In this document: piece after piece, positions 19,856-31,802 of the stretch
Layout of the letters: the number at the start of each line of letters is the position of its first letter
How positions within the stretch are numbered: position 1 is the first letter of the stretch
From: Cervus elaphus
Lineage: Eukaryota; Chordata; Mammalia; Artiodactyla; Cervidae
Reading direction: 5' to 3'
NCBI RefSeq assembly: GCF_910594005.1
Contig: NC_057831.1
Coordinates: 37,344,001 to 37,408,000, forward strand
Length of the DNA stretch: 64,000 bases
Notes under the pieces: generated by a model
Database searches by the model: none
The model's input: the letters and a program-made list of their open reading frames with translations, nothing else
Told to the model about the DNA's origin: nothing
Position numbers and translations under genes: made by a program

Positions 19856-21222
19856 CAAAATTGGAAAACTCAGCAGAGTCCACAGGACTGGAAAGGGTCA
19901 GTTTTCATTCCAATCCCAAAGAAGGGCAATGCCAAAGAATGTTCAGACTACCACAAAATTGTGCCCATTTCACATGCTAGCAAAGTAATGCTCAAAATCC
20001 TTCAAGCTAGGCTTCAACAGTACATGAACTGAGAACTTCAGATGTGCAAGCTGGATTTAGAAAAGGCAGAGGAACCAGAGATCAAATTGTCAATATCCAT
20101 TAGATCATAGAAAAACAAGGAAATTCCAGAAAAGACATCTACTTCTGCTTCATTGACTATGCTAAAGCCTTTGGCTGTGTGGATCACAACAAACTGAAAA
20201 ATTCTGAAAGAAATGGGAATACCGGACCACCTTACCTGCCTCCTGAGAAACCTGTATGCGGGTCAAGAAGGAATAGTTAGAACTGAGTGGGAACAACAGA
20301 CTGGTTCAAAATTGGGAAAGGAGCTCGTCAAGGCTGTATATTGTCACCCTGCTTATTTAAATTATATGCAGAGTACGTCATGCAAAATGCTGGACTGGAT
20401 GAGCTGGAATCAAGATTGCTGCAAGAAATATCAACAACTTCAGACATGCATATGATACCACTCTAATGGCAGAAAGTGAAGAGAAACTGAAGAGCCTCTT
20501 GATGAGGGTGAAAGAAGAGAGTGAAAAATCTGGCTTAACACGCAACATTCAAAAAGCTAAGATCATGGCATCCAGTCTCATCACTTCATGGCAAATAGAT
20601 GGGGAAAAAGTGGAAACAGTGACAGATTTTATTTTCTTGGGCTCCAACATCTCTGCGGATGGTGACTGCAGCCATGAAATTAAAAGACGCTTGCTCCTTG
20701 GAAGAAAAGCTATGGCAATTCTAGACAGCACATTTAAAAGCAGAGACATTACTTTGCTGACTAAGGTCCATGTAGTCAAAGCTAAGGTTTTTCCAGTAGT
20801 CATGTATGGATGTGAGAGTTGGACCATAAAGAAAGCTGAGTGCTGAAGAATTGGTGCTTTCGAATTGTGGAGCCAGAGAAGACTCCCGAGAGTCTCTTGA
20901 ATAGCAAGGAGATCAAACCAGTTAATCCTAAAGGAAATAAATCCTGAATGTTCATTGGAAGGACTGATGCTGAAACTGAAGCCCCAATACTTTGGCCACC
21001 TGATGCAAAGAGCCGTTTCATTGGAAAAGACCCTGATGTTGGGAAACATTGAGGGCAGGAGAAGAAGGGGGCACCAGAGGGTGAGGTGGTTGGATGGCAT
21101 CACTGACTCAATGGATATGGGTTTGAGCAAACTCTGGGAAATAGTGATGGAGAGGGAAGCCTGGCATGCTTCAATCCATAGGATTGCAGATTCAGACACA
21201 ACTTAGTAACTGAACAACAAAG
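19856..21222 (+). mobile_element. BovB (RTE) LINE, degraded
   Basis: About 1.37 kb of BovB from inside the reverse transcriptase to the 3' end. The frame is broken repeatedly. Fragments readable by eye are RNLYAGQEGIV near 20245, then a 126-codon open stretch at 20466-20846 with KIMASSLITSWQIDG and PVVMYGCESWTIKK, the conserved region after the reverse transcriptase. It contains no usable gene. Confidence 0.94.
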
Positions 21223-23204
21223 TTTTTAAAATGATACATTTTAATTTATAATTAAATTATAGTTTAATTTAAAACTGTAGTGAATGCTGAAGGCTAAAAT
21301 GTTTTTCTGAAAACTGAGAAATTAAAAAAAAAACTTTAGAGTTCAAACATTGCATTATTTTCTTTGAGTCTTCATCAGCTTTTCTACCCTTTTGAAATAA
21401 CCACTGAAATCTCTCTGTGGAAGTATAAAAAACAAATGCAATTTTGCAGAATATGATTTATCAGTATAAGTTTGCCAAATTTGACTTTATAACTATATTC
21501 CAGGAAAACAGAAAAACAAAACTCAATAAGGAAATAGTCTGCAACTAAATTTCAGTAAATGTCCCAGAGATGGAGCGTTGTGTCAAGGTCCTTTGTACAT
21601 TGATTTAGGAGATTTTTTTTGTAGTTTTAAACACATTATTCCTTGAAATTTATCTTGATGATGTAATATGATTGGATGACTGACCAATTACCACATGAGT
21701 TCTAAAGTTCCACTTTTTTAGATTGATTAATAGCTCTCTGGTGGGGAAAAGATGACTATGTATAAGCCGCAGAAAAGTGGAAGATAGAATGGGAGTGTGT
21801 GCCGTCCAGAACCTGATTGCTGTCAGCTCCAGTCCTCTCATTCTCTGGGCTCAGCTCTGAATCAGAGAGAATGGCCCCATAGGCTGCATTCCCAAGCACA
21901 TCCCCCAAGCCTCTGCATCATCCTGCCTTTGGCTAGTTTCAAAAGTTAAAGGATGGTGTTGACAGGAGATAGGCTAGAAGAAGGGAGCAGCCTGGGATTT
22001 CTCCTCTTTCTCTGCATTGGGCAGCATCTCTGACAGAACCCATGCCTTCCTCCTAGCCTTAGCCTTCCCTTGGTGGCCCCAGGCCCTGGGCTGTCTTGCC
22101 ATTCCCATTCTCTGCTCTGGTTTCAGAAGGGCAGTGGTCCCTGAGGGTTTGCCTCATGGAGCCTATTTGACCTCTCAGATCTTCCACGGTAGCCCTGTGT
22201 TAAAGTCTTTCTGTTTTATGTACTTGTTTCTAGGTTTCTGGATAGACCTGGCTCGATACAGGGAACATGGAAATTTTTAAGAGAATATCAGAAAATCAAA
22301 GATCCATGTTCTTTTCTCCTTGACATCATCTTCAGGGAGTTTCAAGTAAATGAGTGAACAACTGTTCCTATAGCACTAATGATTTCTGTCTTTCAAAACT
22401 GCTCTGGATCAGGATCTTCCAGATAAAATGATTCCTAAGAATGTGTTTGGCTAGTAGAGCATGAACCTGCACTTGGCCTCAAAGTCTTCCATTATTTTCT
22501 TAAGGAATACAGATAATTCCATTCTTTCTAGTGGAGGGGAGATGGTATTATTTCTAGATCAATAATTCTTAAAATGAATATGTAAGGGAGAAGAGAACAA
22601 AGAATGAAATGGAAGGGGAAAAGGAGTTCAGAGATAAGGGGAAAAATAGGAAGATGACATGGAATCAGATAATGAGCTATCCTCTTAGAGAGAATGGCAA
22701 TAGCTTTGATTAAAGGGGGATTAAAAAATCTATTTTCTCAGAAATGTTGCCCATAACCCTGTAGGTTCAGTAACACGTTTCAGTTATTTGAGTGAAATCA
22801 TAAGCCATAGACAACATAGGAAATGATATTTGTTATAGACATTGTAAATATTAATAATCACAACCTCTCAGTGAACTCTTTGTTTGCCCTCAAAGGATAG
22901 GAATAATCTTTCATAGTGAAAGACAAATGGGCAGCAATGGCACAAACCTGATGGAGGGGTGGTACAAACATGGCCTTGGTTAGTATAAGTGTTAAATGCC
23001 TTACTCCAGAAAATTTACCTTTCATCTTGTGAGCTAAGGGCCTTGTTAGTTGACCTGTTAGGCAAGGTCAAACCCTGAACTAGAATTTGTGTAAGTCACA
23101 GATCCAGTCACTGCTTTCTGGCAACAAATATAAATGCCTTTCTTAAATGTCCTGAGGCGTTATTGCTATACAGTGTACCATTTTCTGCAAGAGTTTTGTT
23201 GTTA
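21223..23204. other. Intergenic, nothing recognised
   Basis: No repeat I could name. An 87-codon plus frame at 22017-22280 lies in a locally GC-richer part but shows no family features. Confidence 0.45.
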
Positions 23205-23385
23205 ATGCTGCTTTGATTAGTTCCTAATTGAGGCATCTTGAGCAAGTTGGTTAACTTCTCTGGGCCTCCTTTGTTAAATAGGGGCAGAAACAACACCTCC
23301 TTCAGAACTCTGTTGTGAGGATTAAATGTGTGCCTACATATACAGCTTAGACCATCACCTGTAATTCAGTAAACAATAAAAGTTA
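23205..23385 (+). repeat. MIR SINE
   Basis: MIR blocks in order: TTGAGCAAGTTGGTTAACTT, TGGGCCTCCTTTGTTAAATA, GTTGTGAGGATTAAATGTG and the AGTAAACAATAAAAG end. Confidence 0.85.
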
Positions 23386-24800
23386 AACATTATTATAGCT
23401 CAGAAGTGATACCTGTGATTTTAGAGCTGTGTTAAATTCAAAGCATAGGAAATATATTTTAGATAAATGCATACATTTATATATGATATTAGATGTAAAA
23501 ATTTTGTTGGTTTATAACTTCTAGCTTACAAGCCCAAGGAGAAGGAAAAAAACCCACTTTATTGACAGCTGGGAGATTTAACAAATAGTAGTAGAAAAAC
23601 ATTTAAAACGCTAAAAAATGAAATTCCTTTCTATAGGCACATTCTGCATGTACATATTGAAGAAAAAAGTGACGCTCTGTTACAGTAGCAAAGAAAGCAG
23701 AATAACTGGGATTGGGGAATCTGCAGCAAAATAAAGTCACCACATTTAGCTGGGCATTTATTAGGTCTGAGACTGTGATTAATACTCATCTTAGGTTCCC
23801 TTTGTTTCTTGAGAATTTTTAGCCTACTTAAGTCAAATGACATTTTTTTTTAACTTATGGAAAATTATGAGCTATTTAGGAAAATAAACACATGTCTTAA
23901 CTGAGCAACATCACCTTTTCCATGAGAAGTGAAAATGAAAATTTTAAAAAGTGCTTAGATAGAAAACAATTGAGAGAAACTTTCCCTCTCTCTCTTCTCT
24001 TTCCCTCTTTCTACCCCCACCTTCCTTCCTTCTGATGGGTGGTAGTCTCAGTCTTCATATTAACAAATATCAACCCAGCAGTAAAGGCTGCCAGCTATAT
24101 TTTGAGTGGACATGCATTCTATCACTATCATCATTGAAACATAAATTTTTAGTAGGTTTTGACCAAGTTCTGCTACAATGACTTTAATGGTGGATCAGGT
24201 CCATGCAGGATTTCCTGTATGAGAACTGTGGAAATGAGAGATTTAATTAAAAATAGCTAAATGGCACTATTTGTAAATACACTCAAGTTTAGGAAAGTAT
24301 AAATAACTGGGTACATACTGTCAGGGACCTTACAGTCATAATTTCCGCTGCTAGAACAAAGTTAATACTTGGTGGCTCAGATAAGCTGGTGTTCCCATCT
24401 CTCACAACTCATCTGACTGGAACAAATTTCCAAGCCAGTGGGATAGTCCCATGAATCTAGGAAAATATGGGAAGTGATTTTGAGCTCATTAAGTGTTGAG
24501 CAGTTCTTTACAGTGAACCCACTGATAGACCTGTGGCACCTAAGGTAGAACACAGGCCATATTTTGACCCCAATACCTCCTCCTTAGATTTGGGAAACAC
24601 CGATGGCTTTTGAGTTTAATGCCCTCACTTTCTCATTTGTGCAGTGGTAGCACAGAACATTGATTAAAAATGACTGTAGAGCAAAATTTACAGAACAAGA
24701 AATGAGAGTACGTGGTTGTGAGTAAAAGCGATGAGGGTGGACAGTCATTATGTGCCTTGGCCTGAGGAGGGATGGGTTGGGGGGGCTCAAAAAATCCAAC
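23386..24800. other. Intergenic, pyrimidine-rich tract at 23983-24030
   Basis: Unrecognised sequence apart from a CT-rich run around 23983-24030. Confidence 0.45.
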
Positions 24801-25240
24801 TCACTGTCTTTCTCCTGGTTTTATTTACACAGTCTGTGGAATTGTTACCATACCCACTGCTCCTGGACTCCCACCTCCCATGACACTCTGTACCATTTTT
24901 TTAAAAAAAATTATTTTTAATTGGGGGATAATTACAATGTTGTGATGGTTTCCACCATACATCAACGTGATTCAGCCAGAGGTCCCCCACCTCCTAAACT
25001 GCCCTCCCACTTCCCTCCCCATCCCACCCCTCTAGGTCTTCACAGAGCACCAGCTTTGGGTTCCTTGCATCATACAGCAAGTTCCCATTGGCTGTCTACT
25101 TTACATATGTTAAAGTATTTGTTTCAGTACTCCTCTCTCAGCCATCTCACTCTTTCTTCTGGCTTTATTTGCATAGTCTGTGGAATTGTTTCTGTACCAC
25201 TGCTCCTGGACTCCTGCCTCCCATGAGACTGTGCCATTTT
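24801..25240. repeat. About 95-100 bp direct repeat flanking an L1
   Basis: 24801-24900 and 25147-25240 are copies of the same non-L1 sequence in direct orientation, both with AGTCTGTGGAATTGTT, ACTGCTCCTGGACTCC and GCCATTTT- or ACCATTTTT-like ends. They differ at roughly one base in seven plus small indels. The L1 fragment lies exactly between them. Confidence 0.9.
24901..25146 (-). mobile_element. L1 3' fragment between long direct repeats
   Basis: Reverse L1 3' end: A-rich tail (TTTTTTAAAAAAAATTATTT near 24895), ATGGTTTCCACCATACATCA near 24946 and CCCTCTAGGTCTTCACAGAG near 25028. Truncated on the right near 25146, where L1 and flank sequence are similar, so the junction is uncertain by some bases. 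Confidence 0.88.
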
Positions 25241-25949
25241 GCAAACTTTCAGAAGGATGAAGCCTCAGAACAGCTAAGGTAAATGTGATGAATCACAACT
25301 TTTTAATCACTAGTTTATGAACAGAGGAAAGAAAAATGAACATAGTGAAGGTAGTGAGATTGACAACTAGGCAGCAACATTACAAAGCTAAGAGAAGAGA
25401 GGAAGTTAGACTCATGTGGGACAACTCTTCCCTTTGTCCTGAATATTCACACTGATTCCACGAGCCACCTGGACAAGGAGGAATGCCATCTCTCCCACTG
25501 TGTGCAAGGAGCAGCATCTCTCCTACACATTTTTTCTAGCATCCTCAAAGTAGTAATATTTCTAAGCTATTGTAGAACTTAAAAATGCCCCCTTTTATGG
25601 TAACTCACATCTCTTCTCCCTCTCAGTTGGATGAGGGTGGGAGAAAAGGAAAAAAAAATAATACAGCGAATGAATCTAAACAAACAGATTTGGTATTTAC
25701 AAATAAGTTATTTGGATAGTATGTTCAAGAAAGGCCTCTTTGAGGAGTAGATGTATAAAGAATGGGCAGGAACTGGCTGTGAAAGCAGAGGAAAGAATGT
25801 TTGCGATAGGACAGCATGCACAAAGGCCCAAGGAAAGAAAGGACCGTGGGTGTGTATGAGGAGCTGATTGCAGGCCAATCTGACTGGAACTCAGTGAACA
25901 TTCACAGAAGGGAGCCTTAGGGAAGGCTCCATTTGCTTGGAAACCTGCC
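25241..25949. other. Intergenic, with a possible old repeat at 25760-25900
   Basis: The part around GACAGCATGCACAAAGGCCC (25811) resembles a dispersed mammalian repeat that I cannot name. No gene was seen. Confidence 0.4.
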
Positions 25950-26303
25950 TTTCTTCAAGATTCATGCCAATCATTTATGGCCCAGGACAACTCACCTTGT
26001 GCCAGTGTTATCTCAAAATGCACGTTGGTGAGGGGCCTGGTGCCAGTCTCTGAGTTTTGAGACATTTCCTTTCTCCAATTAGCAGACGCTAGTAGCTGTA
26101 TAACATCTGGCTAAAGACCAGCAGGCGGCATTCTTTCTGCCCCTTCTGATGTCTATGTAAGATTTCGTTTATACTTTAATAAAACTTTATTACACAAAAG
26201 CTCTGAGTGATCAAGCCTCGTCAGTGGTCCCGAATTGAATTCTTCTCCTCTAAAGGCCAAGGATCCTGGCATCTTTCATGGCTCAGCAACAACCTTTCAC
26301 TTC
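25950..26303 (+). mobile_element. Solo LTR of a ruminant endogenous retrovirus (approximate)
   Basis: An AATAAA polyadenylation signal at 26178-26183 is followed by an R/U5-like segment with CAAGCCTCGTCAGTGGTCCC near 26213 and an end near AACAACCTTTCA (26303). This is the layout of a retroviral LTR. No matching internal region follows, so it looks solo. The left end is not resolved and no target-site duplication was confirmed. The family name is not certain. Confidence 0.6.
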
Positions 26304-26305
26304 CA

Positions 26306-26775
26306 TAATGGAAATGTTCCAGCGTAATAAACTGGCTACCTGGGAGCTGGCTGATTGCCCTGGGGAGTGGCACCGTAAGGGGGCTCAGCATTGGTCTCTG
26401 CTGCTGCAGATCAGGCACTCAGCAGTGGGCATAGCAGGTGGGCCTTGGTGAATGGGAATCCGTGCTGCTGAGCCCATGCAAAACTTCCAGGCCTGCTTAT
26501 GAGCCCACCAGCTGATTACAGCAATGACTAGAGAACGTGGCTGACTGGTGTTGACAGAACACGTCATCCTTATTATTATAATATGCCTCTACTGGTGAGC
26601 ATGCATATAGGACACAAATACCCTCACAATCTTTAGCTATTCTGTTAATTGATCCATATACCTCTTCCCCCAGTTTCTTTGCCCCCAGTTTCCCAATCAT
26701 GTTTCTTCCAAGTCCCTGATCACCCAGCCAAACCATTGGCCACAGCATATCCCCTGATCTCCCCCAAAATAAAAG
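26306..26775 (-). pseudogene. ERVL-like pol relic (RNase H to integrase part)
   Basis: On the minus strand the sequence follows the order of an ERVL-type pol gene across the RNase H to integrase boundary, but with many frame breaks. A minus open stretch at 26748-26497 covers part of it. It ends against the LTR at about 26303, suggesting that the LTR inserted next to or into the older relic. Non-functional. The same pol region occurs in the plus-strand relic at 44-46 kb. Confidence 0.6.
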
Positions 26776-28447
26776 AAGAGAGCCTGACTATACCACATCT
26801 AATTTCATTGGTCAAATGGTTTTTAAAAATCATTTTTTTTTCTGGACTATAGTGCTTGACTAGACACAGTAGATTTATCCATATTATTTAGCATACTCTG
26901 TATAATGCAGATAATGCAGAAATGATTTGTTAATTACTGGAAAACTTGAAACAGAAAAGGATAATTGTCAATTGAAATTTCTACTTAAAGTTTAGTTTTG
27001 TTCATAATGTGTATGGAATTTTTTGGATGCAATTCCATTTAAAAATATACTGAAAGTTCAAGACAAGATAATCACATTTTTGCATAATGCATCCTTTTGT
27101 TATTTCATCAACTTGAGAGATATATGGTCTTATGAAGGATCTTTATTACTATGTCGTCTACTTTTTGCCTATGTATTTGAACATAGAAAAGCACTACATG
27201 AGGAATGTACTACCCAAAGTGGTCACAAAATATCTTTTGATTAATTTTGTTAAGGTCTGTAGTCATGAAGTGACAGAAATACTTAATTTTGTAACCTAAT
27301 TTTATGGTGCAATTAATTTAATTATTTTTAGAAGAAAAGGAATGTGATATACAAGCAGGTACAAAAACTATCAGAAATTCATTCATTCCATTAACAAAAA
27401 TGCATTGAACCATACAAAGTCTCTGCCTTCAAAGGGTCTGAATTTTAGTGGCAAAGCTAATTGCAATAAAGTTAACAAATAAATATGCAATATAACATTA
27501 TATAATGATAAATGTATTAAAGTAGTAGAGTGTGTTCATAGTGTTAATTATCAATGTACTTATATTCAAATTTGGTTGTTATAAAACTTTAATTTTTGTC
27601 TTTTTAGAAAATAATGGAAAGCATACTCCTTTGTAAAATGCAGTCGAATACCTTATAAGGTATAGAAATTTGGAGAGTAACTTGGAGCTAAATAAGCAGT
27701 TATTTTTGGTTTCTAGTTTAAACATTTTTTTCAAATATATAAAGTTAGGTTTGTGAAGAAAGCTCTTGTCTCTTTAACTTCCTGTTTAAGTAGTTGAACA
27801 GAAGTCTAGGAAAGTCTGCTATTGACCAAGCGATAATGACAGTTTGTTTGTTGGCAAACTTTGTTTTTTTCCTGCCCATAAGCATAGCATTAAGAAGATG
27901 AAACCCTCACCACAGCATATATGTACATTTTGCTGAATTGACAAAACTTGCACTATCCACATTCCAATTTTAGAACTTAGGAATTATACTGGAAAACCTA
28001 AACTGACAAAGATTACAATTATAACAAGAGCAGTTCTTGAGCACCCCAAAGTCGTTGTTTAGAATAGTAATTACTAGAGGCAAAATTCAATAATAAAAAA
28101 ATTTTCTTCTTCAAAGAGTGGTCACTAGATGGAAAATTCTATTCCTTTTATATAGAATCACTTCTTTAGCTGACTGGAAAAATAAAGTAAAATGTAAAAT
28201 TAAGTAGTCTGTTAAACAGTACTTTGTTTTATATGTTAGACACAGTTATCTAATTGTGCTTTAGAGGTACTGAAGTATTTAGAATGTGAGAGAATCATTT
28301 CAGTCCATTTTCATTCTTTTCATTATCTTTTACATCAGTGTACTAGAATATTTGTTCTTGGTTATGTACTAGGATATTTATTTATTAGTGACTATGTGGC
28401 AATCTATCAAGACAAAGATGAGTGTTGAGACATTAGTCTAATCAAGG
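26776..28447. other. Intergenic, AT-rich
   Basis: No nameable repeat or gene. 27360-27500 may hold a very old repeat (CATTGAACCATACAAAGTCT and following), but this is not secure. Confidence 0.4.
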
Positions 28448-28663
28448 TTGTGTTTAGTCTCTCAGTTGTGTCTAACTCTTTGGGACCCTTTGGACCATAG
28501 TCCCTCAGGCTACTCTGTCCATGGGATTTTTCAGGTAAGAATACTGGAGTGGGTTGTCATTTCCTCCTCCAGGGGGTCTTCCTAACCCAGGGATCGAACC
28601 TGCATCTCCTGTGTCTCCTGCATTACAGGCGGTTTCTTTACCTGCTGAGCCATCAGGGAAGCC
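28448..28663 (-). mobile_element. Bov-tA SINE
   Basis: Reverse Bov-tA with CAGTTGTGTCTAACTCTTTG near 28463 and the head end CATCAGGGAAGCC near 28660. More diverged than the copy at 16.6 kb. Confidence 0.92.
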
Positions 28664-29395
28664 TAAGCAGAGATGCAGTACACGTTACCTAAGTGCCTGT
28701 TTTTTGCTATTGCTTTGTAGCACAATCCTTACTATCTACTTCACTGGAGCTTTTCAGAAGGAATCTGAGCTTAGTCTCAGTGGGTCTTGCATTAATGTGA
28801 AATTCAGTGTAAGGTAATATGCCAAGTGGTAACTACCTATTAAACATTTCTTTTTTTTTTCATATCTACCTAAGATTCACTTTCTAGGCACTCTACAATC
28901 CCTCTGGGCTCTTTAGAGTAGAAATGTACCTTCCCACAGGGTATTCGTTTAGTACTGTCTGGTTATACCAACTACTCCAGGAGCAGCTGTTTGAATGTCA
29001 TCAAATCTCCATTGTCTCCTCTTGCTTTGATACCTGGATCTGCTGAATTTTTAGTTTTTAACCTCTCTCTTGATTCTTGCAACTGCAGTCTTTTCTCTGA
29101 ATCACTTTTCTCCATTCTGAACTCTGCTCCATTCCTTTATTGACTAAAATACCAATAACACAAGGCATTTATATGTAGCAGACCATGCTGAAGTTTCAAA
29201 GTTTTATGGTGGAAATACATTATTCACTACAAGCCAAAAATTAAAATTTAACAGGAGTCATTATGGTCCTACCGTGGCCTCTATTTGCCATCCATCCACC
29301 ATTTTTTACTGGCTATATCTCCTTAGGCTTTCTGCCTTCACTTCTGGTAAAGGCCTCACCCTCCATCTCCTGACCATTCCCTGTTGTCTCTCATA
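28664..29395. other. Intergenic, nothing recognised
   Basis: No exon-like or nameable repeat sequence. Confidence 0.45.
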
Positions 29396-29782
29396 TTAGT
29401 TTGCTGAGGCTGCCAGAACAAAATATCACAGATCAGGAAGCTTAAAAACAGAAATTTATTGTCTCCGAGCTCTGGAAGTCAAGATCAAGGTGCTGGCAGA
29501 TTTTATTTCTCCTGAGGTCTCTCTCCTTGGCTTGCAGATGACCATCTACTCCCTGTGTCCTGGCATGGCCTTTCCTCTGTGCATGCATCCCTGGGGACTC
29601 TCCTGTGTCTTAATCCGCTCTTCTTTTGTGGACACCAGTCAGAATGAAGCCTACCCTAACCGCTTCATTTGAACTGAATCATCTTTGTAAAGATCTGTCT
29701 TCAAATGCAGGCACATTCTGAGGGCTTAAACCTTCAACATAAGAATTTGGAGGGTGGGGGACACAATTAAGTCTCCTATTTC
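29396..29782 (-). repeat. MLT1A-like LTR
   Basis: Reverse LTR, the clearest MaLR copy in the window: ATATTAGTTTGCTGAGGCTG near 29394, TCAAGATCAAGGTGCTGGCA near 29479, GGCTTGCAGATGACC near 29529, and the far end with GGAGGGTGGGGGACACAATT near 29748. Confidence 0.85.
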
Positions 29783-30477
29783 CCAAGTCCTTTCTTTTAT
29801 GTTCTATTGCCATTTTCCAGTCCCCAAATTTCAATTCCTTTTCTAAAGCAGAACAAATTTGTTTTCCATTAAAAAAAACCTCTCTGTATGTTTGAAACAA
29901 AATGATGTCTATTTTCAGATTTCATTTTTTTTAGCTCAGGTGAAAGTTTTAAAAGTATAATTTCTCCTCCAATATAAATAATTTCCATGGCAGTACTCCA
30001 TCAGTCTTTGTACATGTGAGGAACACATGTGATTATTCTCCTTGTCCCAGAGTTCCCTCAAGACTCAATGGATGGAATGGAGTTGGCTGAGATGCTTGGT
30101 TTTTCCTTCTTCCAACTCATATATCTTCTCTTGAATTTATTCACTTAAGTTACAAAAAGAACTCATAAAAATTAACTCAGATTGAAAAGGGAATACCTTT
30201 TCAGTTGCTAATACATGCATTTCAGGATATTTTTAAAAATAAAAGTTTACCCATTGCGTAACTGTTACCCATCATCAATAAGTCAAAGTAACACCTGACT
30301 CACCATGCCTCTCCATCCACAGTCTCTCCTGACAGCTCTTCCTTCAATTTCACTTGGAACTGAAGACTTCCTTTTCAATTCAAGGGCACTCTCGGCACTC
30401 ATCACTCAAGAAGTCTTTATTGAACAATTGATCTATATTGTCTTTAATCTTTACAGCATTCCTGTCAGGTAGATATT
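29783..30477. other. Intergenic, nothing recognised
   Basis: AT-rich with no feature that I could support. Confidence 0.45.
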
Positions 30478-30486
30478 ATAAGAGTT

Positions 30487-30724
30487 CAGAGAAGGCAATG
30501 GCACCCCACTCCAGTACTCTTGCCTGGAAAACCCCATGGATGGAGGAGCCTAGTAGGCTGCAGTCCATGGGTTCTTGAAGAGTAGACATGACTGAGTGAC
30601 TTCACTTTCACTTTTCACTTCTATGCACTGGTGAAGGAAATGGCAACCCACTCCAGTGTTCTTGCCTGGAGAATCCCAGGGATGGGGTTGCACAGAGTTG
30701 GACACGACTGAAGTGACTTAGCAG
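30487..30724 (+). mobile_element. BOV-A2 SINE (dimer)
   Basis: Two Bov-A units in tandem joined by TTTCACTTTTCACTTCTATG near 30610, ending GTGACTTAGCAG. Perfect 9 bp direct repeats ATAAGAGTT at 30478-30486 and 30725-30733 bound it. Confidence 0.95.
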
Positions 30725-30733
30725 ATAAGAGTT

Positions 30734-31657
30734 AATTGGTCAGAGTCTCAGTCTTATGCTATTTAGTGACAGAATCTGAATTTAATCTCTGTCTGCCAGG
30801 TCCTACTGTCTCCACTCTTTTTACTGCATAAGAATAGTAGAAATAAGAGACTTCCACTTTTCAAACTCTCACAAGAGTTTGGATTTCTCAACACTCTTAA
30901 GTCTTGTCTTCAATATTTGGATACCATAAGGTCTGTCCAAATTTATATTCCTCATGACCCCTTCTAAATATGAAAAAGAATATTTGGGGGATTATCCCTA
31001 AATCATAGTCCTCTAAGATTACTGTTAGTAATTTTGCATTGTACTTTCCCATCCTAGTTGACATCAGTTTACATATTGGCAATTGTGGCCAGCCCCTCCT
31101 GGTTTCAGCAGGGCCCTATACAGCGGGGGAGGGGCACAGTGGTTGGTGGGAAGCCCTGAAGGGAAGGCGTCCTGGGTCACTGCCAAAGGACAGTAAATAA
31201 TGAGACACTATTCCAGGAAGCCACAAGTCAGTGAAAGTTTTGGGAAAGAAATGAAACCTTCATGAACCAAGAGACAGTTCAAAAGGTGAATCAAGATGAA
31301 AAACCCGGTAGGAGAGACGAGAGAATGAAACACGGTGGCTAGGGTCCAAAGGAAATAAACAGGTTGAAGAGGGGTTTAAGAACAAAACCTTTGATTGTGC
31401 TGATATTGCCCTTCATGCATTTCTATGTGTGTGTCATTAGGGCCCAGCTAAAATGTCACCAGAACTGGAACTTTTGGACCTAACCTGCCTATAATAAAGA
31501 ATCACTGTGTTATAGATATCTAAGTTAAATGCTTGATGAGTATTATTAGTATTTGGTTCTTCTGAATTCCTTTTTTCCTAAGTTGTCATGGTAGGGAAGA
31601 GAGGCATAAACATAATCAATAGCTAATTTTTATTGAATGCTTAAATCCTACTAACAG
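30734..31657. other. Intergenic, nothing recognised
   Basis: 31085-31400 is GC-richer and purine-rich but shows no gene or nameable repeat. Confidence 0.45.
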
Positions 31658-31802
31658 CCCCATGTTGTTTAGTCATTAAGACTCTTGCAATCCCATGGAC
31701 TGTAGCCTGATAGACTTCTCTGTCCATGGGATTTCCCAGGCAAGAATACTGGAATAGGTTGCCATTTCCTTCAGTAGGGGATCTTCCCAACCCAGGGTTG
31801 CA
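31658..31802 (-). mobile_element. Truncated Bov-tA SINE
   Basis: Reverse, body only: CCATGGACTGTAGCCTGATA near 31694 and CAGGCAAGAATACTGGAATA near 31737. The tRNA-like head is missing. Confidence 0.88.

Noticed and set aside
20549..21199. 216-codon minus-strand ORF
   Set aside because: Antisense of the BovB element. The opposite-strand frame is stop-poor as a by-product of BovB sequence; similar antisense frames occur in the other BovB pieces.
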